A DNA stretch of 20,262 nucleotides from Thermoplasmatota archaeon. Lineage in GTDB: Archaea; Thermoplasmatota; E2; DHVEG-1. The notes under the pieces are model-generated. The model had not been told where the DNA came from and did no database searches. It worked only from the letters and a program-made list of their open reading frames with translations. Positions 15,149 to 20,262 of this stretch are shown piece after piece. The translations under genes and the position numbers were made by a program. Position 1 is the stretch's first letter; every line of letters starts with the position of its first letter. The stretch is from NCBI GenBank assembly GCA_030605515.1, contig JAUWIE010000070.1, forward strand, positions 1 to 20,262, read 5' to 3'.

Positions 15149-15154
15149 TATAAA
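15149..15154 (+). promoter_or_regulatory. TATA-like box of purB
   Basis: TATAAA lies 26-31 bp before the purB ATG at 15180, the spacing that predicts a leaderless transcript. No Shine-Dalgarno is present at the chosen ATG, which agrees. It also argues against the longer in-frame start upstream, which lies in the convergent small ORF. Confidence 0.45.
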
Positions 15155-15179
15155 TGAATTCCAGGATTGGCGATTAATA

Positions 15180-16529
15180 ATGGAAAACCCTGTGTGTCCA
15201 ATTGATTACCGTTACGGTAGAGATGAAATAAGAGATATCTTTGGTGAGAACCGTCGTCTTCAGTTTCTTTTGGATGTTGAGGCTGCTCTTGCTCGTGCTC
15301 ATGCAAAAATTGGGAATATTCCAAGAAGTGCTGCTGATGAAATTACAAAAAAAGCCTCAGTGAAATATGTAAAAGTTGCTCGTGTTAGAGAAATTGAAAA
15401 TGAAACAAAGCATGATATAATGGCAGTTACTAAAGCACTTGATGAGGTTTGTAGTGGTGATGCTGGAAAATATATTCATCTTGGTGCTACAAGTTATGAT
15501 ATTGTTGATACTGCAAATGCTCTTCAGTTTTCTCAGTCAACAGAGTATCTACAGAAGGGTTTAAAGGAATTAAGAAAAACATTGGTAAACCTTGCGAAGA
15601 AGCATAAAAAAACGGTTATGCTTGGTAGAACACATGGTCAGCATTCAACTCCGATTACTTTTGGTTTGAAGATGGCAGGTTTTGCAATGGAAGTTGATCG
15701 TCATCTTGAACGTATGTTTGAATGTAAAAGTCGTTTACTTATAGGGAAGCTTTCTGGTGCTGTTGGTACAGGTGCTGCTCTTGGTAAAAATGCGTTGAAG
15801 CTACAGGAATTGATGCTTCAGGATTTAAAACTTGGAGTGGAGGATGTTTCCACACAAATTGTGGCACGTGACCGATATAATGAGCTTCTTGGGGTTCTTT
15901 GTAATATTGCTACTAGTACTGAGAGATTTGGAACTGAGATTCGTAATCTTCAAAGAGATGAAATAGGTGAGGTCGCAGAAGCATTTGAAGCTAAGAAACA
16001 GGTTGGATCTTCCACTATGCCTCACAAACGCAATCCGATTACATCTGAGCAGATTTGTGGTCTTGCACGGGTTGTCCGTGGGTTTATAACTCCTACTTAT
16101 GAAAATGCTATTCAGTGGCATGAACGTGATTTATGTAATTCCTCTAGTGAGCGTTTTATTTTACCTCATTCTTTGATTCTTACAGATTGGATAGTTTATC
16201 AGTCAAATATTATATTTAGAAATCTCAAAGTATTTCCTGATAGGATGATTAAAAACATGGAGATTTCAAAAGGTCTCCCAATGGCTGAATCCCTTATGAC
16301 CACGCTTGTTTCTAAAGGTATGGGCCGAGGAGAGGCTCATGAATTAATGAGGAAAACAGCTTTAAAAGCAGTTGAAAAAAATAAAACATTAAAAGAGGTT
16401 TTCCTTGAGGAAAATAAGAAATTAAAGCTGCTGACAGTAGATGAAATAGATTATGCATTAAACCCAAGTAATTATCTTGGTGCTTCGGAAAAAATTGTTG
16501 AACGAGTTATTAAAAAACTTGATAGATAA
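15180..16529 (+). CDS. purB: Adenylosuccinate lyase PurB
   Basis: A 449-residue enzyme of the fumarase/aspartase superfamily. It removes fumarate from SAICAR and from adenylosuccinate, two steps of purine synthesis. The superfamily signature GSSTMPHKRNP is at 276-286 and the catalytic His region GRTHGQH at 149-155. The start at ATG 15180 is chosen since MENPVCPIDYRYG is the usual N-terminus and a TATAAA lies 26-31 bp ahead. A much longer frame to 14964 would add a hydrophobic stretch that is not part of the family. The gene precedes tyrS by 27 bases, so they may be co-transcribed. Confidence 0.95.
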   Translation: MENPVCPIDYRYGRDEIRDIFGENRRLQFLLDVEAALARAHAKIGNIPRSAADEITKKASVKYVKVARVREIENETKHDIMAVTKALDEVCSGDAGKYIHLGATSYDIVDTANALQFSQSTEYLQKGLKELRKTLVNLAKKHKKTVMLGRTHGQHSTPITFGLKMAGFAMEVDRHLERMFECKSRLLIGKLSGAVGTGAALGKNALKLQELMLQDLKLGVEDVSTQIVARDRYNELLGVLCNIATSTERFGTEIRNLQRDEIGEVAEAFEAKKQVGSSTMPHKRNPITSEQICGLARVVRGFITPTYENAIQWHERDLCNSSSERFILPHSLILTDWIVYQSNIIFRNLKVFPDRMIKNMEISKGLPMAESLMTTLVSKGMGRGEAHELMRKTALKAVEKNKTLKEVFLEENKKLKLLTVDEIDYALNPSNYLGASEKIVERVIKKLDR

Positions 16530-16556
16530 AAAAATTTGGCATGGTGTTTTGATAGT

Positions 16557-17600
16557 ATGGACAAATTAGATAGAATCACAGCAAATACTGAAGAAATAAT
16601 TACTATTGAAGAGCTAAAGACAGTGCTTAGTAAATCTAAACCAAAAGCCTATATCGGTTTTGAACCATCAGGTACAGTTCATCTAGGTTGGAAGATTTGT
16701 ACAAACAAGATAAAGGATTTCCTTGATTGTGGTTTTGATTTTACCGTACTTCTTGCAGATTGGCATGCATATATCAATGATAAACTCGGCGGGGATATTG
16801 AAAAAATCAAGCTATGTGGACATTACATGGAGGATTGCTTTGCTTCAATGGGTGTTGACAAAAACAAAGTACGATTCATATATGCTAGTGATTATGTAAA
16901 TGATTCAGACTACTGGGAAATTGTTTTAAAAACAGCTAAATCAACATCTGTTGCACGTGTTAAACGAGCAATGGATATCATGGGTCGAGGGGAAGAAGAA
17001 GCAGATAAAGATCTATCTAAATTGTTTTACCCAGCGATGCAAGTATCTGATATTTTTTATCTTGATCTTGATGTAGCATACGGTGGTATGGATCAGCGAC
17101 ATGCACATATGCTCGCACGAGATGTTTCAACAAAACTAAATCGAAAAGCACCTACTGCAATTCATACTCCGCTTCTAACAGGTTTACAAGCTGGTAGCAG
17201 GATGGATCCAACAGAAGCAAAAATGAGTAAAAGTAAACCTGACACTATGATATCAATTCATGATGATCCTGAAAAGGTTAAGAAAAAAATTAATAAAGCA
17301 TTTTGCCCTGAGAAACAAACTGAGGATAATCCTATTCTTGAAATATGTAAATACATTATATTCCCAGAGTTACATGATGAAATGTTTCTGATTAAACGCC
17401 CTGAGAAATTCGGTGGTAATTTAGAGTTCACTGGTTATAATGAGCTAGAGAAAGCATTTGCTGAAGAGATTCATCCTCTTGATTTGAAAAATGCAACGGC
17501 TGAGTATATCAACAAGATTCTTGAACCGATTCATACTTTTTTTGAAAAACATACAGAAAGTTTTGATGAATTGAAAAAACAAGGGGTTATTTCAATCTAA
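16557..17600 (+). CDS. tyrS: Tyrosyl-tRNA synthetase (archaeal type)
   Basis: A 347-residue class I synthetase that charges tRNA-Tyr. The HIGH-like motif is VHLG at 41-44, in the archaeal context GFEPSGTVHLGW. The tyrosine pocket shows FYPAMQVSD and the GGMDQRHAHMLARD block, and KMSKS is exact at 222-226. This is the shorter archaeal/eukaryal type without the bacterial S4 domain. I chose ATG 16557, with GGTG upstream, over a TTG at 16536. It ends eight bases from the convergent ABC permease. Confidence 0.95.
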   Translation: MDKLDRITANTEEIITIEELKTVLSKSKPKAYIGFEPSGTVHLGWKICTNKIKDFLDCGFDFTVLLADWHAYINDKLGGDIEKIKLCGHYMEDCFASMGVDKNKVRFIYASDYVNDSDYWEIVLKTAKSTSVARVKRAMDIMGRGEEEADKDLSKLFYPAMQVSDIFYLDLDVAYGGMDQRHAHMLARDVSTKLNRKAPTAIHTPLLTGLQAGSRMDPTEAKMSKSKPDTMISIHDDPEKVKKKINKAFCPEKQTEDNPILEICKYIIFPELHDEMFLIKRPEKFGGNLEFTGYNELEKAFAEEIHPLDLKNATAEYINKILEPIHTFFEKHTESFDELKKQGVISI

Positions 17601-17610
17601 AAAAATTTTT
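17599..17610. terminator. A7T5 tract between convergent genes
   Basis: The tyrS stop is followed by a run of A and then T residues, which reads as a T tract on both strands. The permease stop lies inside it. T tracts are enough for archaeal RNA polymerase to terminate, so this may stop both transcripts. Confidence 0.4.
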
Positions 17611-18970
17611 AATACAAGGAAATAATTTTTGATGAAAGTTTTAATGAGAGAAATAAAACTCCAACTTCAGCAAGTAAAATCAGTAATAATAAAACTGGCC
17701 AGTACCAAATATTAACTCTTATAAGTTCACCAATTGAACCAATGCTTGCAAGTACGACAAGAAGAATCATTGCAATGCTATATAGCAGTAAAATATCTGA
17801 TTTTTTACCAACGTATTTTGCACCTAGTGGCACAGATATAATTATTCCTGCGATAAAAGAAGCTGCTAGTAGCCATAAAAGAAAAACAATATCATCAAGG
17901 CCGATAAATATGGAGATATAGGGAATGAAAGGTAAAGACGTTATGAAACATAAGGATAAAGATGAAACCTTACCATAAACAATAGCCTGATTGCTAAGTG
18001 GGATGTTTCGTAGTATCCACATTGTTTTTTCTTCGTTTAAAAACAAATTCAAAGCTGGAAATACTGAAGTGTATATTGTTACAATATATACCCCAAAGAA
18101 AAGAAACATCGATGGAAGAAACTCACCAGCGGTTTCTCTAAGTGACTCAGGTAATAAAAACTCATTACCATAAACTATTAGGTATCCTGAGAAAAGAGCA
18201 GTTGATATCGATGTGAAAATGAAGCTGAAAAGAAGTTTATCTCTCCATAGAACAGTTATTTCTCTTGTGAAAAGTGCTTTTATGATACTCATTTTTCTAA
18301 GTTGGCTTTTTTCAGTGATTCTTTTTTTACGGTTGACAAATAGATATGATTCAATAGAATGATTTAAACCCCAGATGAAATGTAAAATAGCTATTGGTAA
18401 TGTCATTATAAAGAATGATATACTATAGGATTCTCTGTAGAAAGCAAAGAGAATGATTGTTGGTATTAATCGAATTTTTTTAGGGGAGAAGAAATGTATT
18501 GAAATCGTACATCCTAGTAAAGCTGCTATAATTACTGCAAATGTGAAAAAAATATATTCAACAGGGTAATTGATGTTTATTCTGATAATAAAACAGAAAA
18601 AAAGATACAAAAAGGATAATGAGAACCAGATTCCAAGGTTTGATAATAGGATATATGTAAATATTTCAAAATTTGTTTTCTTATGGTTAACTTGTGTTGA
18701 TAAAGCATAGGATACCTGTGGTGATTTTATGAAATATTTATGAAAATCAGAGGTGGATTTCAATAGGAATATGAAAAAAACAGCATAAAACATGTCTTCT
18801 ATGCTAATATCTGCTTCTGTTTTTGTTAGAAAAAGTGTTAGAAATGCAAACGTCATTATTGAAAATATCATCATAATTGTGAAAAAAAAGTATAGGACCG
18901 GTGTAACATTTATTTTTTTTATTAGGCTTCTCTTGTTTTCAACTAGTAGTATCTTTAGAGTTTCAAACAT
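17609..18970 (-). CDS. ABC transporter permease
   Basis: A 453-residue membrane protein with about 11 hydrophobic segments spread over its length, a short cytoplasmic N-terminus and a basic loop around the middle (KKRITEKSQLRK). It is the membrane partner of the ATPase upstream. The ATG at 18970 overlaps the ATPase stop as ATGTTTGA and has AAAGGATGA upstream. No substrate-binding or periplasmic domain is seen, so it resembles ABC-2-type exporters. The substrate is unknown. The long tryptophan- and isoleucine-rich helices give no family-specific motif. Confidence 0.8.
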   Translation of the reverse strand: MFETLKILLVENKRSLIKKINVTPVLYFFFTIMMIFSIMTFAFLTLFLTKTEADISIEDMFYAVFFIFLLKSTSDFHKYFIKSPQVSYALSTQVNHKKTNFEIFTYILLSNLGIWFSLSFLYLFFCFIIRININYPVEYIFFTFAVIIAALLGCTISIHFFSPKKIRLIPTIILFAFYRESYSISFFIMTLPIAILHFIWGLNHSIESYLFVNRKKRITEKSQLRKMSIIKALFTREITVLWRDKLLFSFIFTSISTALFSGYLIVYGNEFLLPESLRETAGEFLPSMFLFFGVYIVTIYTSVFPALNLFLNEEKTMWILRNIPLSNQAIVYGKVSSLSLCFITSLPFIPYISIFIGLDDIVFLLWLLAASFIAGIIISVPLGAKYVGKKSDILLLYSIAMILLVVLASIGSIGELIRVNIWYWPVLLLLILLAEVGVLFLSLKLSSKIISLY

Positions 18971-19667
18971 GATTTTCATCCTTTTTATGGAAGTATGCTT
19001 GTTCGATACTACCAAATTTCTCTACTAAATCTGATACTTTTTCAAATGAGATTACTCTTCCTTTCATTAAAAAATATACAGTATCAGCAACATGTTCCAC
19101 GAGTTGTGTTGAATGAGTTGCTATAATTGTTGTTCCTTTTCGTTTTTTAATGAACTCCTGGATTGTCTTTGAGGTTAGTGGATCAAGACCATATACTGGT
19201 TCATCAAGTAGAAGGTTTTTTGGTTCATGCATTATCGCAGATATAATAGATATTTTTTGTTTCATTCCTTTGGAGTAGCCTCCGATTTCATAGTCTAATG
19301 AATCTGATATTCCAATTATTTTGGTAAGATGGTTAATTGTTTCTGTTTCTTTGTTTATTTTCCTAAGTGATGCTATATAATATAGGAATTCTCGTCCGGT
19401 GATCCGATCGTACATCTCAGGCATTTCAGGGAGGTATCCTATTTGTTCTCTTGCTTTAATTGAGTCATTTACAATTGAGTGCCCATCGATTCTTATTTCA
19501 CCATAGTTAAAAGTTAGTATACCTGCACATATTTTCAGAAGTGTGCTTTTACCAGCACCATTTTCGCCCATTATTGCAAATACTTCTGAATTATTAAAAG
19601 AAAAGTTTACTTGGTTCAGTGCAGTTATTTTACCATAATATTTAGTGAGGTTGTTGATTGTTATCAT
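18963..19667 (-). CDS. ABC transporter ATP-binding protein
   Basis: A 234-residue CcmA/NatA-like ATPase. Walker A GENGAGKST is at 34-42, the Q-loop position reads GYLPEMPEMYD (Glu in place of Gln, which is common in ABC-2 exporters), the signature is GGYSKGMKQK, Walker B is LLLDEPVYGLDP and the switch His is in IIATHS. It overlaps the permease gene by eight bases. Together they form a two-gene exporter whose cargo (drug, lipid or peptide) cannot be told from sequence. A 57-codon ORF of the same strand lies 63 bases upstream. Confidence 0.93.
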   Translation of the reverse strand: MITINNLTKYYGKITALNQVNFSFNNSEVFAIMGENGAGKSTLLKICAGILTFNYGEIRIDGHSIVNDSIKAREQIGYLPEMPEMYDRITGREFLYYIASLRKINKETETINHLTKIIGISDSLDYEIGGYSKGMKQKISIISAIMHEPKNLLLDEPVYGLDPLTSKTIQEFIKKRKGTTIIATHSTQLVEHVADTVYFLMKGRVISFEKVSDLVEKFGSIEQAYFHKKDENHV

Positions 19668-19730
19668 CGCTATTAATAGTAATTATCAACTGGTTAAAAA
19701 GATATAGCTCTTTTATGTAGAGGTTTATTA

Positions 19731-19904
19731 TTAATATTTTTTCCACCAGTTCATTCTATTGTTTTTTTCTTCGAGGTGTTTCTTGTTTTTTTCTTGTGTT
19801 ATTGTTTCTATTTTGTTTTTCACTGTGTAGCTGTCTCTTTTATTTTTTTTGAATGTTTTATGAAAATATCGTCTATTTAACGGGGGTCGATATCTAGGTC
19901 GCAT
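19731..19904 (-). CDS. 57-aa Lys/Arg-rich hypothetical protein
   Basis: A frame of 57 codons starting MRPRYRPPLNRRYFHKTF and ending in NWWKKY. About a third of the residues are Lys or Arg; a Pro/Arg-rich start and a double Trp end frame a lysine-rich middle. No Shine-Dalgarno is seen, but AAAATATAAACC lies about 30-40 bp upstream, which fits a leaderless transcript. It ends 63 bases before the ABC ATPase, on the same strand. AT-rich DNA gives lysine-rich chance frames, so I hold this as plausible only. The product might bind nucleic acid, or ride with the exporter. Confidence 0.4.
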   Translation of the reverse strand: MRPRYRPPLNRRYFHKTFKKNKRDSYTVKNKIETITQEKNKKHLEEKNNRMNWWKKY

Positions 19905-20009
19905 TGTTAAAATATATATGTATCTCTTATTGGTTTATATTTTTTTGATCATTAGTTAACAAATTGATATAATCGATAATTTTTGTACAAAAATATTTAT
20001 ATATTCATA

Positions 20010-20030
20010 TATAACTATTATATATAGGAT
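20010..20030 (+). promoter_or_regulatory. TATA-like region of the right-edge secreted gene
   Basis: Two AT-only TATATA-type stretches lie about 10-40 bp before ATG 20040, amid general AT-richness. One of them is likely the promoter, but the exact element cannot be picked. No clear Shine-Dalgarno other than a weak AGGAT is seen. Confidence 0.25.
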
Positions 20031-20039
20031 GTATTGTCA

Positions 20040-20262
20040 ATGAGTAAGAAATTAGCTTCAGTTCTTTGTATCTTGATTTTAATAATTTCAGGTTTAGCAT
20101 TTATCTCTATCGGGCAATGTACTGATTCTGAAAAACAATTAAGTTCTTCTTATGAAGATATCGTTGAAATGATTCAACAGGTAGACGAAGATCTTGTTTT
20201 TTATCATCTTGATAACCTTATGAGCTATGGACCAAGATATACCGGTACGGATAATTGTACCC
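20040..20262 (+). CDS. Secreted M28-like peptidase, N-terminus only
   Basis: The first 74 codons of a gene that runs off the window. Residues 1-24 are a signal peptide (MSKK, then a hydrophobic VLCILILIISGLAF stretch). After it the protein has a helix and then HLDNLMSYGPRYTGTDNC, which resembles the start of secreted M28-type aminopeptidases, where a YGPRxTGT-like motif precedes the catalytic domain. The metal-binding residues lie beyond the edge, so the assignment is provisional. With the C11 peptidase it would suggest use of external protein. Confidence 0.6.
   Translation, partial: MSKKLASVLCILILIISGLAFISIGQCTDSEKQLSSSYEDIVEMIQQVDEDLVFYHLDNLMSYGPRYTGTDNCT

Noticed and set aside
14964..15179. 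In-frame extension of purB by 72 codons
   Set aside because: The added part is hydrophobic and unlike PurB, overlaps a better ORF on the other strand, and lies upstream of the TATAAA that fits ATG 15180.
1..20262. CRISPR arrays, tRNA genes, rRNA genes and insertion sequences
   Set aside because: I saw no regular direct repeats, cloverleaf-like segments, rRNA stretches or transposase-like frames on either strand.

Overview
The window looks like part of an AT-rich archaeal chromosome. The evidence is an archaeal-type TyrRS and Trm1, a THEP1 NTPase, AT-rich TATA elements about 25-35 bp upstream of several start codons (suggesting leaderless transcripts) mixed with Shine-Dalgarno-led genes inside operons, and Lrp/AsnC-type regulation. 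A protein-degrading, fermentative euryarchaeote of the Thermoplasmatota, such as the marine benthic group D lineage, would fit the secreted clostripain-like and M28-like peptidases and the amino-acid-dehydrogenase/transhydrogenase block. That placement is an inference; no rRNA gene is present to settle it.

Region 1 (303-6811, minus strand) reads as one long redox operon. In transcription order it holds a divergent Glu/Leu/Phe/Val-dehydrogenase homologue, a 70-aa four-Cys protein, a 40-aa protein, a stand-alone Lrp-type RAM domain, a GC-richer 250-bp segment with a possible 84-aa ORF, and a NuoE / NuoF / (2Fe-2S + 2x4Fe-4S + GltD flavoprotein) trio. The trio has the architecture of the Sporomusa-type electron-bifurcating transhydrogenase StnABC, with a GltD/NfnB-like NADPH module in place of the H-cluster domain of HydABC. 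It could link NADH, ferredoxin and NADPH pools. Two Fe-S sites usual in these subunits appear to have lost their ligands, and the dehydrogenase homologue has substitutions at conserved substrate and catalytic positions.

Region 2 (6812-8381) holds the divergent promoter and a 360-aa regulator built from two internal repeats, each a winged HTH plus an effector-like domain. Inverted repeats between the two divergent genes are candidate operators.

Region 3 (8382-13459, plus strand) is a housekeeping series: THEP1 NTPase, Trm1, PurN, FolC, a small protein matching the N-terminal domain that some bacterial FolP proteins carry, and FolP. Together they argue for tetrahydrofolate synthesis and polyglutamylation, with 10-formyl-THF used in purine synthesis.

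Region 4 (13608-20262) holds a secreted C11 (clostripain-like) peptidase, a convergent 43-aa ORF, PurB and TyrRS, then a convergent ABC transporter (permease and ATPase) preceded by a 57-aa Lys/Arg-rich ORF. The start of a secreted protein resembling M28 peptidases runs off the right edge.
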